From NCBI RefSeq assembly GCF_000264995.1, contig NW_006767433.1, forward strand, positions 2,069,123-2,133,122: a stretch of DNA of 64,000 nucleotides, given 5' to 3'. Shown here piece by piece: positions 24,145 through 35,237 of this stretch; position 1 is the stretch's first letter; every line of letters begins with the position of its first letter. The stretch is from Punctularia strigosozonata HHB-11173 SS5. Its lineage: Eukaryota > Basidiomycota > Agaricomycetes > Corticiales > Punctulariaceae. Below the pieces are notes generated by a model. It was given only the letters and a program-made list of their open reading frames with translations, made no database searches and was not told where the DNA came from. The position numbers and the translations under genes were made by a program.

Positions 24145-26314
24145 ATGGACTCCAACCGCGACGACCTCGAGTCCGGCCGCATCGAGTACAAGACCGTCCA
24201 CGACGTCTCCGACGAGAACCAGGCCCTTCTCTCCTCCGATCTGTCTCAGAACGCCGCTCTCGACGCTGGCCTGGACCAGAAACGCGCCCGCTGCTGTGCG
24301 TCCCCCAAACCGCGCTTTAGCTTGGTCCACCTTGGCGCCTCGTTCGTCGTTGGCATCTTCGCCACTTTCCTTGCCCAATACCTTCTCTGCGGCTCCGCAT
24401 GCTTTCCTCGATTCGCACCCGCTCCTTCTCCGTCGACTTCCTCCCAAGTAGACATCCTCGCCAGCCCAGACGCTGGATCCACGGAAGTTCACCGCTTCCC
24501 TCCCATCAAGCCAACCAACGCGTTCCCCTCGCTCTTTCCTACAGACGTCGGTTATCCCGGACCAACTCCAACAGGCGCCGAGCCAGCGGTGATCGCGACC
24601 GCGCCCTCTTATCCCGTACATACGTCCGTCCCCCATCTTCTCGCACCAGCCAAGCTCCAGGCGCCCGCCACGTCAAATAAATTCGACCTTTTCAAATCCT
24701 GGGGTAACCTGAGTCCGTGGTATAGCGTGCCCAAAGATGCATTCGGTCTAGATTCGTCCCCCGAAGCTCCCGAAACGTGCAGGATCACTGGCTTACACTT
24801 TCTTCATCGTCACGGCGCGCGTTACCCTACCGGCTACGCTTCCTACGGCGGACCAGCCAATTTCTCCAGTCGCCTTCATGCCACTGCCTCCGGCTGGAAT
24901 ACGTCGGGAGAGCTGGAATTCCTGAATGACTGGACATACAAGCTGGGCGAGGAAGTGCTCACTCCGTTTGGGAGGCAGCAACTCTATGACCTTGGCATTG
25001 GACTTCGGATGAAGTATGGGTTCCTGCTCAAGAACTTCACCGAGAAGAACACCATTCCGGTCTTCAGGACGGAGAGCCAGTGAGTCGGGCGTTGCCTATC
25101 TTGCAAGCCTGCTCTGAAATTCCATTGCAGGGACCGTATGCTCGCTTCCGCGCTCAACTTTGCCATCGGTTTCTTCGGTTACCCTTATGACGGAATGTAC
25201 GAGCAGAGCATCACCATCGAAGAGGATGGCGTGAGTAATAGCGACCCTTAAATCCGACACGCTAATCACTATACGTTAGTTCAACAACACGCTAGCTCCA
25301 TACAAAACCTGCCCGAATGCCCGCGTCAAAACCAAGTCTGACCGCGGGGTGTACTATGTCAGCAAATGGGCGGAGGTGAGCAACGATTGTCACGAAGCTA
25401 GAAACCGAAGAGCTGACAATATGTCCATATAGATATACTTGAAAGACGCCAACGCGCGTCTGGCACCACTGTTCCAGGGCTACTCCCTTTCCATCGAAGA
25501 CACCTTCGTCCTCCAGCAGATGTGTGCCTACGAGACTGTGGCAATTGGGTACTCCAAATTCTGCGAGCTCTTTACACAGGAGGAATGGGAAGGTTTTGAT
25601 TACGCGTGGGATCTGTACTTCTGGTACGACTCGGCGTTCGGCTCGCCCGTCGCGAAAGTGCAGGGCATAGGCTACGTCCAAGAGATGATAGCGAGGCTGA
25701 CGCATACGCCTATCGCTGTGGTGAGTTCCCCTCCGTTGATGAGCTTTCGCAATATGCTGATGAACGGGACGATGCAGCACAACTCGTCGACCAACGCGAC
25801 CTTGGATGACGACGAGCGCACTTTCCCGCTGGGTCAGTCACTCTACGTTGATGCAACGCACGAGGTCGTGGTGCTGAACAGTACGGGATACCATCTTCTA
25901 ATCTGTTCATGATTTCTGACGTTCACGATTGCAGTCTTGACGGCGCTCAATCTGACGACCTTGGCGGCGAACGGACCGCTACCCGCGGACCACATTCCGT
26001 CCAACCGCTCATTCAAGGTCTCCCATCTCGCACCCTTCGCGACAAACGTCCAGTTCCAGCTCCTCTCTTGCGACTCAGATGCCCTCCCCGGGGATCAAAT
26101 CCGTGTCATCGTCAACGACGGAGTTGTTCCACTCACTGGCATTCGCGGGTGTCCCCAACAGAAGGACGGCATGTGCCCCGTGGACGCGTTCGTTGCTGCG
26201 CAGAAGGAGATCATCGCCGAGGCCGACTGGGCATGGGGCTGCCACGGCGACTGGGATGTGCCGGAAGGCGAGGCGTGGAATACCACTACGGGTAGTCCGC
26301 CGCCGAAGCCGTGA
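24145..26314 (+). CDS. Membrane-anchored histidine acid phosphatase (phytase-like)
   Basis: Histidine acid phosphatase superfamily, 633 aa. Acidic cytoplasmic tail (residues 1-45), one membrane helix (VHLGASFVVGIFATFLAQYL), a Ser/Pro-rich stalk, then the catalytic domain: a type II membrane protein facing outside or into the lumen. The nucleophile motif is clear (LHFLHRHGARYPT, RHGxRxP). In the second catalytic motif, where the family usually has His-Asp (SHDN in fungal phytases), this protein reads YVDATHEVVVLNILTAL, giving His-Glu. Cys pairs near the C-terminus (CPQQKDGMC) suit disulfides. Exons 24145-25079, 25131-25230, 25280-25375, 25433-25720, 25778-25880, 25935-26314. Substrate cannot be told; phytate or other phosphomonoesters are possible. 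Confidence 0.9.
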
Positions 26315-26619
26315 TGCGCTGTGATGTTGGTCAAACGACATTTCGCCATGCTGTCGGTCCTGAAGTTGGAATAGACACGGGGATTACACGGACATTCAGT
26401 AGATAATGCAAGTAGGGCCGATTATTACACTAATGAGAAAGCAAGTCGACAAAAGAGCGAGAATGTTAGGAAGTAACGAGCAGACTGTCCGTTGTGAACG
26501 GGGTGGTAAGGCTACGTCAAGTTGTTACTGCTTCGGTCCCCTCCGGACCATCGGAACGGCGCAAGCCAATATTGCCTGCTGGGGTAAGGGCCTGCTAATG
26601 TTGTTACTGCTTCGAGCGG
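26315..26619. other. Convergent intergenic region
   Basis: Two 3' UTRs meet here. It holds a short imperfect direct repeat (GTTGTTACTGCTTCG-like at about 26520-26534 and 26600-26613). No gene. Confidence 0.35.
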
Positions 26620-27754
26620 TCAATTGATGTACTGCTGATATGCAGGGGGTAGTTCCGATGGCGTAACACTTCCGTCCCCCGCAGCTAAACGAATTCCAGC
26701 GTCTCGATGCACCGGCAGCAGCCGCGCGTCAACCGTAGGCTCTCGAGGTGGACGTTTCCTGGTACCTGTATTTATCAGGGGCGTGTCTGTCGCCTTCTGG
26801 GGCTCTCCGCGTGCGACGAGCTCGCGGCCGTCGGTCATTGTTTGGCTGCGGTGCGACGAGGGTCTGGAGAACGTGGCAGCGACGGGGGACAATGCGTTGT
26901 GGGGATGAGGAGAATGCTCCCTATGTAGCACAGGGGTCGTAGGTAACAATGGCATCTCTGTGCAAACCGGCCCTCAGCGTTGGCGCAGAAACGCGTCAAG
27001 AGCAAGCTCACCGGCCTGGAGGTTGACCTTGGACTTCGGAAGGGGGCCCACTCGATCCACCCTATTGCGACGACTCCGGCGAAGGAGGCATAGGAAGACA
27101 ATCAAACAGGTGCCCAATACAGCCAATCCGGCCGCGACACCACCCGCAATAGCTGCAGTGGCGACGTGTCCGTGCGATGTTGACGATACCGACGTAGAGG
27201 GCGGTGTCTGCGACGGCGTAACTGCCCCAGAATAGGCTTCTAATGTAGCACTTGCCATGGAGCCTGTCGCTGACGTGCTGGCGTTCAAGACCGGAGTGTA
27301 CACCAGGAAGTCAAAAACGAAATCGGCTGTTGCGTTCAGAGTTGCAATGACAAGACTATGGCGACCGGGGGGGAGAGTTGGGGAACTGTAGAAGAGCTGA
27401 CGCGTTTGGAATTGGCCTGGTGGTATGACGTCCGCCGTGTAGATGGTAGGAGAGCCGCCATCAATCGAATACGAAGCGGAGGGCACCCCATCGACGTCGA
27501 AGGATCCTACTGCACCGTAAACATCCACGGCCGTTCCTGTTTAGCAGCATGAGAAATCGTGAACCGGCCAGAACATAACACATACCTTCGAACGTGTACG
27601 TCGCGGACAAACCAGCACCGAAAGCGTCGGTCCACGAGTTGTTGTATGCGCCGAGGTCGTTGGCCACGTCGAGCTTATGGTTCCATGCGCCATTATAATG
27701 TATACTTGGATCTGTATCATCGACGATGATGGCGGTGGCGTTGTAAGAAGTCAT
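26620..27754 (-). CDS. Single-pass membrane protein, basidiomycete family of unknown function
   Basis: 343 aa from three exons (27754-27586, 27536-27012, 26957-26620). The N-terminal two thirds is a beta-rich ectodomain (IIVDDTDPSIHYNGAW, TAVDVYGAVGSFDVDG, TLPPGRHSLVIATLNAT) of the galactose-binding-like type common in agaricomycete proteins. A Thr/Ser stalk, one membrane helix (AAIAGGVAAGLAVLGTCLIV) and a basic stop-transfer RRSRRNR follow. The cytosolic tail ends HRDAGIRLA and LPPAYQQYIN; such PPxY-type tails can bind WW domains. The second intron removes an in-frame TGA and uses a GTGAGC donor. There is no cleavable signal peptide at this start, so topology (type III or unseen exon) is uncertain. 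Role unknown; a surface sensor or adhesion role is only a guess. Confidence 0.8.
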
Positions 27755-28459
27755 TGGCACCAAAGGCGGGACGTCCGAGAGACTCGCTCCTCCGAGATGA
27801 GAGGGCCAACTAGCGCAACGAACGAGGAAGAGCGAGCCACCAAGCAAGCAGCGCGACGTCGGCGCGAGGGGCTTGTGAATTCGGGGGGAAAAAAGCTCTG
27901 CGTCAGAAGTCCATGGAAGCAGCCGATCACCAGCTCCGGATTTGGTTCGAAGATGCGAGTACAGTGGCATTGCCCCTCGTGGCGATTGGGCGCAGACGCT
28001 AACGCTTTGCTTCTCAGTACATCAAAAAGGTGAACTGCTGCTCGTCTCCCGTTATCGCCGGACGCGACTTGCCCGGAAGCGCGGGTCCACGTCGCGAGTT
28101 CACCAGTCGAGCAGACATATTTGGTGGATTGTTGATGCTCACAATGGTATGGTGCAAGACATAGACGCGCTGAGTCCAGCCTCATGCAGAAATACGGTCG
28201 CAGTACGGATGAATCAGATCTGATCACAGCAGCAGGGGCGAGTAGTTCGCTTTACTGCATTGACACAGGTTTCCAACCGCGAAGGAGATGTTGAACCTGA
28301 CACCGCCACTAGTGCTCCTCGCGAAAGCAGTGCCCGGTGACGTCACACATTGCCAGGTTGCTGTACGCATTGGGCGGTACCCCGTGATGCTTGACGTCCA
28401 CACTGTTAGTATTACGGCTAGCTCGCTGAAGCTGAGGTTCACTTCGGCGTAACAGGAGC
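27755..28459. other. Divergent intergenic region
   Basis: 705 bp between the minus-strand membrane-protein gene and the J-protein gene. Minus-strand open frames here have shuffled-looking composition and no family match. I assign nothing. Confidence 0.4.
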
Positions 28460-29403
28460 ATGGTGTTCAGTGGAAGAGGTATTGCAGGGCCGTCGTCCAT
28501 TCGCTCCGCCCTCGCGCACCAGATGCGGCACTTCAGCGTCTCCCCGGCTGCGCGGGCAGGCAACAGCCACTATGATACACTGGATGTACCAAGGAACGCG
28601 ACGCGCAGTCAAATCAAGGTCGGATGCTACGCTCAAACCCAATGTTCGCGTTGCTAATCAGGTCATTCATGTTCGCGCGATAGACCAGCTTCTACAAGGT
28701 GCGCAACCTATGCCGCGAACCAAGCTCAAAGACGAACGAGCCCTCAGAGCGCCCCTCGATAGATCAGCAAAGTGTATCATCCGGATGTTAACAGTTCCGC
28801 CGAGGCTAAAGCAAAGTTTCAAGCCGCGAGCGAAGCGTACTCGGTGCTCGGAGATGAACGGCAAAGGTGCGTTTTCCCCTATGCTAGTACATGCATACAC
28901 TCACAGGATCCCCTTCCGCTTAACGCGCCAGGCGAGCTTATGATAGAACGCTCAGCGTTGGCCCATCTCACTCTCACCAGCAACACTATCACCGACACCC
29001 TGCCGCGTCACACGACTATGATCCAGGCGCTTGGGCGTTTGAGACACGCCGTAGAGGAGCGTCGTATGCCTGGGAGAAAGCGCGACATCAATCCAGATCG
29101 TGGTACGGTCGACCTCCGCCGGGGATGCATTACGATCCCTCCGAGTTCGATCCCTTCTCGCCACATCCACAAGGGCACAGAGCGAGGGCGAACACGCACT
29201 TCAGCCAAACAAATTCACAGGGAGATCATCCCTTGAGGACGCCTTGGTCGAGTGCTAATGTGCGCAAGGCAACAGGTAAGAATAACCCATTCAGCGAGGA
29301 GCAGCGCATCCAGCACATATCCCCTCTGGGAAGGGCTCTCGGCGTTGTCGCGCTCGTCCTTGCGGTGGCCACCATCGGAGGAGGGTGGAGTGCGAAGACG
29401 TGA
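28460..29403 (+). CDS. Mitochondrial-type J-domain protein with C-terminal membrane segment
   Basis: Hsp40 co-chaperone that would stimulate an Hsp70 ATPase. The N-terminus is presequence-like (basic, HQMRHFSVSPAARAG). The J domain reads SHYDTLDVPRNATRSQIK, TSFYK, ISKVYHPDVNSSAEAKAKF, EAYSVLGDERQR, with the essential HPD intact. The rest is a His/Arg/Pro-rich linker and one hydrophobic segment (GRALGVVALVLAVATIGGGW), suggesting an inner-membrane anchor. Exons: 28460-28618, 28684-28698, 28763-28866, 28947-29403; 244 aa. The second exon is only 15 nt (TSFYK) but is required for J-domain helix II. Partner Hsp70 not shown by sequence; mitochondrial Ssc1 is likely if the presequence is real. Confidence 0.88.
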
Positions 29404-30067
29404 TTGTGCAGGAATTGTGGAATACGTGCATAGTAGAGTAATCGCGGTGAATATTGAATGAACTATTGTCGTGCAGTAATGCTGCATCCGATTATCGAAA
29501 ACCATCCCCGCACAGCACCACCAAATTTTCGGGCGTTCAATTCCCCGTTTCAGGTAATCCTTTCGCCTCGAACAACTTTCTGTCAATTAATCTTATACGT
29601 CTTCCTGCAAAGGGCAACCATTGGGTCACTTTGTCAAGTACCTTCAATTCACAATACATTCATCGAAGAAACGTAGCATTGCCGCACTAAGCACTTTGTA
29701 GTTGCTGACGCCCTGCTGACCGTAGGACGGATTGAGTTAGCTCCGGGCTTGTCGAAATTCAAGAACGGACCCCTTGCACACGGTACAACAAGGATTTCAC
29801 CGATCTGTTCTGTGCCCATGAACTCAGAGTTCAATATGTATAGAAAACATCGCGAGTTAAATGGATAGCGACAATATAACTAAGTACTCGAGGTTGAAGG
29901 TGCTGCACTGGCGAGTATGCATTTTGTACAAATGTGGCGGTGATTAAGCCGTTTGCACCATGACGAGTGAGCCATACCTTACCGCAGTGCGTGCGTCGCG
30001 GATACTAAGGGAGGTCAAGCAGCGAGTACCGATATCCAATTAGGAAGGAAAGAAGGGTATTGATGAC
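29404..30067. other. Convergent intergenic region
   Basis: 664 bp between two 3' ends, AT-richer than average. No tRNA-like or coding pattern was found. Confidence 0.4.
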
Positions 30068-31869
30068 TATATGGAGTACGAGGCATGCCCTGAACCAGAC
30101 GCCAAGTTGTGCTTCGTTGCTCTCCGACGTTCTTGATCCTCACGCGACCGCGCGTGTATTTTGCTCCTGCGCTCGATCTGCCGCTGGCGTTTTTCCTCTT
30201 CTTTGACGTCAAGTAGCTTGCTACCGACGTCCTTGAAGCGGATAAGCGGCCGGTTCGCAGCCTTGCCAGAACGAATGACCAGGTCCTGAAAACGATCTCT
30301 ATGTGAGCCTATAATCTTCGGCGGAAATACACAATGCAGACCTTGCGCTTTTCGCGCGCTTGGGATGCAGTGTGCGCAATCTCATCTCGCTGCGATTCGC
30401 GACGCAGCTCCCACCTAGCAGCGTCACTTCGAGCTTTCTCAAGAGCGACAGGCATTTGAGGTTCGAGCTATGAGAAACATTAAGAAAAGACCACCCTCCC
30501 TAGAAGCGTTCGAGCTACCTGGTCTTCAGGTACTGCTTCCCAGAACTGTCGCTGGTAGCGAAGACGCGCACGTTTCATATCATCCGTTTCGGCCTCATCC
30601 TGGGCATCTGCTGCGAGCATATCTAACCCGAGCTTCAGTTGTACATGTATCATTGCTGTGATCGTGTGCTCATACCTGCGTGTTCTTCGTCTCGTATCTC
30701 TGGGTAGCCCTCAAATGGGTAGCGCGTTCGCGAGGACGCATCGTGAGGTACACCCAAAATCCTCTCCATACCAGCAAGAAACCCGGTTTGAAGTTGTTCC
30801 TATCGTACAAATTACTGTCAGCATTTTACTCCTCGATCGCGACAGTGCATAACGGGTGATTTCGTATCAGATGGGGTTGAAACGGAGTATAACCAGCGCC
30901 GAGCGTGTAAGGCACCCAGAGGTCTTTCAATTCGCGAATGATATATATGATATCATCTTAAATAAGATTAATGAGGCGACCGTGACTCACCTACAATACG
31001 GTCCACGACAATGTTAATGATGGTCAGTGCCTACTGTCGTTTGATTGTCAGAAGATTCACCTACAGGGAAGAAATGCGGTCAGTGGTGCTACGATATCGG
31101 AGGGAGACCATGTCGTGTAATCAGAAAGCCATGCATGTTTATAGGTTTAACCATGTAGGAGTCTTCAAGACTAATCGTTGTGTACTCATCATGATATACG
31201 ACAAGGTCCAAATGAGCGAATCTGCAACTCAGAGTCTCACCTTGGGCATGTGCTTTTCCAAACCCTTGAGACGAAGTATCGCATCAAGACGGGCCAAGCT
31301 GAGATGATACTTAGAAGCGATCTGCCGACGCAAAGCATTAGACGTGCCGCAGTCGAGTGCTCAGCATTCGTTACCTCGCGAAACGCAACCTTAGGGTCAG
31401 TGGCGCACATGAATTCCTCGTATATTGTATTACGGATGGCGTTGGAGATCGGAATGGGTGGCTTGAAGGTCGGATTGAGGGGAAATGGCTGTCGTGAATG
31501 GCTGTTGAGTATTTCATACGTCAAGACGTTCCTCGCGCGTACTGCTCCGTCCTTGCCCATCCAATTTCTGGGCGTGGACGCATCCTTCCACTGCTGTCCT
31601 ACGGTACCAAGCCACGCCTTGAAGCCCGGATCCCGGCGCACAGAAGGGCCGTCAGGACGCGATGGGGCTTGCGCCTCTTCATCTACGGCAGCGTCGTCGA
31701 GAAGGTCGATGTCTTCCTCCTCTTCCTCGGAGACCTGAGTCCGCGCGAGTTCCGAGGCCGATAAACGGCTCCCTGAGAGCTGCCGAGATAGTATCAAACG
31801 CAGAGACGCATTGCGGCAGACGCCTGGAAGAGCGGCAGGAGTTGGATGTACGTGGCGAAAGAGCGACAT
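30068..31869 (-). CDS. Mitochondrial ribosomal small-subunit protein mS45 (Bot1/Mrps35)
   Basis: Fungal mitoribosome subunit, the 'eukaryotic mitochondrial regulator protein' family. Presequence-like start MSLFRHVHPTPAALPGVCRN, then an acidic stretch. The conserved core: WMGKDGAVRARNVLTYEILN, QPFPLNPTFKPPIPIS, NAIRNTIYEEFM, then IASKYHLSLARLDAILRLKG and LEKHMPK in the next exon. Later exons give GYTPFQPHLI, FLAGMERILGVPHDASSRTR and YPFEGYPEIRDEE. The 3' exons are basic (LEKARSDAARWELRRES, KDLVIRSGKAANRPLIRFKD) and end HASYSI-stop at 30068. Many short introns; middle borders not all fixed. Needed for mitochondrial translation and respiration in fission yeast (Bot1). Confidence 0.88.
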
Positions 31870-31999
31870 GCGGACTGGCAAAAAATGAGAGAACGAACAC
31901 TTCGGTTCACGTGGGGGAAACATCAGGGCAGGCTCAGTTCAAGTTATCTTTCCCTGCGCCGCCGCGTTGCCAACTTGCCTTCGTGAAGAGTTCGCTGCC
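31870..31999. promoter_or_regulatory. Bidirectional promoter with CACGTG E-box (31908-31913)
   Basis: Only 130 bp separate the mS45 (-) and EEF2KMT (+) start codons, so both core promoters must lie here or overlap the genes. A TCACGTG E-box sits in the middle. Coupling of mitochondrial and cytosolic translation genes is an inference. Confidence 0.45.
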
Positions 32000-33454
32000 A
32001 TGCTGCTTCATGCTGAGCTGTTCGATATCCTGCAGATCTATTACGCCCTCCTGCCATCCAATTACCTACCTGCTTCTGTCAATGTCTCATTCACATGCTT
32101 ACAAAACTTCCTCCTGGACCACATACTTTGGAGCAAGCACGCTTCTTCATATCCGCCGTCCAAGATGTACCAGGCTTCGTTTTGGAAGTGGTCAGTATCG
32201 GTTCTCGAGAATATGCTCCATGAAAATATCAACGTAAGCGGGTTTTATTCAGTCAACACTGTGCCTGAGGAATTTACGCATAGACATAGACAACAGCAGA
32301 CGATGAAATAGACGAACACATTTACCTCAAATATTCAGAGATATTGCTTTCCAACAAGTCCCATCCCTTCTTCCATACGAACTATAGGCACTCATAGGTA
32401 CCACTGATAGGACCTCGACCACGTTCGCCAAGGGCCCCCCTGAACCATGCTTTGTGTCTTATTTCTACCGATCTGTGGGCCAGGACGTGGACTCGCAGGA
32501 TCACAATCCATCCTACGTTAACCTGGACACGCTGCGCATTGTGACAATTCTGGAGTCGCAAAGCATGATCGAAGCTGGTACCACCGGGCTTAGGACCTGG
32601 CCGGCGAGCATTGCTCTTGCACGATATCTTTTAGGGAATCCTGGTGCGTCAATCCATGAACCTTCAATACTGCTTGACAGCCTAATCCATGATATCAGAG
32701 CTTGTCCATGCACAACGGGTTCTTGAATTAGGATCGGGTGTCGGATTCCTCGGCTGTATTGTTGGCAGCATACAAACTTCGCGTTCCATTACAAATGTCG
32801 AGAAACAATGCTGTGAGTCAGTTTCAGGGATGCTCGGCGACGGCGTTGAATTATCTTCAGCTCTGTGCCTTACGGATGTGAATGATACGGTCTTGGAACG
32901 ATGCCAAACAAATGTCCAGCTTCCCTGCAATAATCTGCAGTCTCATCCCGAACTAACCTGTCGCAAGTTTGACTGGTCCGACACATTAGCAGGAGATTTC
33001 AAGGAATGGGCAACGTCATTTCATAATGTTACTCAGAGCACCGATATTGTTATAGGAGCGGATCTGGTGAGATAGCCGTAATCTCAACCAAGTGTCTATT
33101 ATTGAAAAGGACCTAGGTGTATGATCCCTCCTTGATTGATCCGTTACTCGCAACGCTCAAGATTGCACTGGAAAATCAACAACGTATTTCTTCAAAGGGA
33201 GCTCTCATTGCACTCACGCTGAGAAACAGATCCACCATGGCGGAGTTTTGTGCATCCGCTGGTAAGCTTTTGCCAGAGTAATTGGCCATATCGTTCCTCA
33301 CGAGCAAATAGAAAAACTGCTGACGGTATATGATATCACGGACGAACTACGGAACAGGTCGGTAGCGAACTGTATGCCGCTACGCCATGATATTTCGAGT
33401 AGTATTTTGGACGACGTGAGACTGTTTCGAATTACAGCCAAACACCGCACATGA
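32000..33454 (+). CDS. eEF2 lysine methyltransferase (FAM86/Efm3 family)
   Basis: Class I SAM-dependent methyltransferase that methylates a lysine of elongation factor 2. The FAM86 N-terminal region is present (LLDHILWSKHASSYPPSKMY, then FWKWSVSVLENML), which distinguishes it from other family-16 enzymes. Motif I LELGSGVGFLG binds SAM; LCLTDVND and IVIGADLVYDPSLI are motifs II and post-II. The GLRTWPASIALARYLL segment is the usual pre-motif helix. Six exons: 32000-32233, 32290-32357, 32411-32643, 32699-33066, 33117-33261, 33312-33454; 396 aa in frame. All expected motifs are intact. Confidence 0.88.
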
Positions 33455-33736
33455 ATCGGAATTGGCAGCGACTTATAAGATGTCCACCCTCATGTGGTGC
33501 CCTATTATATTCTCTCTCAGAAATTCCTCTATGAGAGTGTCATCAACTATCGAAATCACAAGCTAGTGACTGGAGTAGAGTACGTACGTATACATACGGT
33601 AATAAAGGCAAGGTAGTTGTGGTGGCTGTGCGGTGGACAAGGTGAGCCAATGACGATTAGTAGCTCACGGGTATTTGGCCGTGGACTATGAACCATGTAA
33701 GCCATATAAGCATCCTCTCCGCACGCAACTCCAACG

Positions 33737-35090
33737 ATGGCTAACGAATCCTCGCATCTTACAGACAGAAATGTTTCAACCGGTCCATCTCCGACCACAT
33801 ATCTGCGTCAGCCAGCCAACGCAGGGCTAGATCTAAACACTACGGCAGCCACTCCTCAGAACGTGTCCATTCCAGGCGTCCTGTTTGCCATTCCCTTCCC
33901 TCCAGCCACTCACGCAAAGGACATTGAAAACCGGCCGAGTTTTCTGCTCTATGCGCCCCCTCGCGCGGCGTATCGCAAACCTTCCCCGGGACCAGATGGC
34001 AAAGCCGGAAAAGAGAAGCTAATCAAGCGTGTTGAACGTGGATGGCAAGAGGAAGTCGTACAAGGAGAGAAGATTCATGATGGAGTGCTGCCCGACGCCA
34101 GTCGCTGGCAGCGCACCAAGGGCTCGCTTGCACGGGTATGTGTTTTCACGCTGGACTTGAGTTGAGGCTGATCGGGTGTTGTAGCATGCCGCTCAGCTTA
34201 TCCAGTGGCTTCCGGATAGCAACATCGAAGCCCTCTCTCGGATCCCGCCCAAGAAGAAGATGCACGAGGTAAGAACGCGCTCAACCAATCATCATGCATT
34301 TTGACGTTGTGGGGCGGCGCATCAGGCCATCGTCTTCATGCCAACCGGAGCCACAGATCGCTCACCGATATCTCCCCATGCCTTGACGGACCTGGAGAGT
34401 CAGCTGGCTCGCACGCGCAAAAAAGCGATGACGAGGACTGCAGTCTCAGGCGTACTCCTGCCATTCACGGAGGCTTTGTGAGTACCAGGATCCGCTCGCG
34501 TAACATGTTGCAATCAATCACACATTTCCACGCAGGGATTGGTTTGTTCCGATATTTTCATTTGAGGTTGATGCCGCATACTTTACGTCGCAACTCCAAG
34601 GTAAGCTACATCGTGGGATCCGGCTATGCGTCGATCCTAAGGTCCATCCTCAGGACTTCGCAAAGCAACTGCGCTGACCGGAGATGACGTGCATCTCAGC
34701 CTCGAGCCGAGCCAGCATCTGGCCCCCCTTCAGGCCCGACTACTGGCCCTTTGCAATGCTCGCAAGCCGAAGTTTTTCCCCAACCTCAATTCAGCCGCAA
34801 CGCACACTTTGAGGACTACGAATGAGGACACGCAGGGCGCGGAGAGAGCACACTGCGATGATGAGATTTCTCCCTCACAGCCAATGTCTTCTATCGAACT
34901 CGACGCCACTGGTCCACCACCGGGCTCGTCGGGGGGACGAATCCTCGCCGAAGCCATTGTTGCACAATTCCGAGCCGCGGTCCCACCGGAAGTTGCCGGC
35001 CGACATGCAATTGATGACTTGGAATCACTTGCGGAAGACATAGAAAGGTGCCTGCAAAAGGGAGCGGACGAATACTGCAAGACATTGTAA
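33737..35090 (+). CDS. Uncharacterised protein, family not recognised
   Basis: 378 aa, from five exons that join cleanly (33737-34135, 34185-34268, 34326-34477, 34536-34600, 34654-35090), which argues for a real gene. No signal peptide or membrane helix. The ordered part spans about residues 45-255: SIPGVLFAIPFPPATHAKD, FLLYAPPRAAYRKP, a basic helix, IEALSRIPPKKKMHEAIVF, and a block rich in Trp/Phe (LDWFVPIFSFEVDAAYF). The C-terminal third is acidic and Ser-rich, ending with a helical LESLAEDIERCLQKGADEY. The KxKKK patches might guide it to nucleus or ribosome. I do not know the function. Confidence 0.75.
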
Positions 35091-35237
35091 TATGATTCAG
35101 ATCCAAGAAGGTTCATAGTTTTGTTATCAGCGGTTCATCCCTTGTAACAAGTTGTACGTATCGTAAATACATTGTATATGATATTCCCGTCGAGCATTCG
35201 TACACGACGTTGGATACTGTACACAGCGAATAAGTCG

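Noticed and set aside
23578-24191. Minus-strand frames over the phosphatase promoter
   Set aside because: Overlap the first exon of the giant gene and the phosphatase start; no recognisable protein.
27751-28227. 158-residue minus-strand frame between two genes
   Set aside because: Shuffled-looking composition, no motif, no clear link to the membrane-protein gene downstream.
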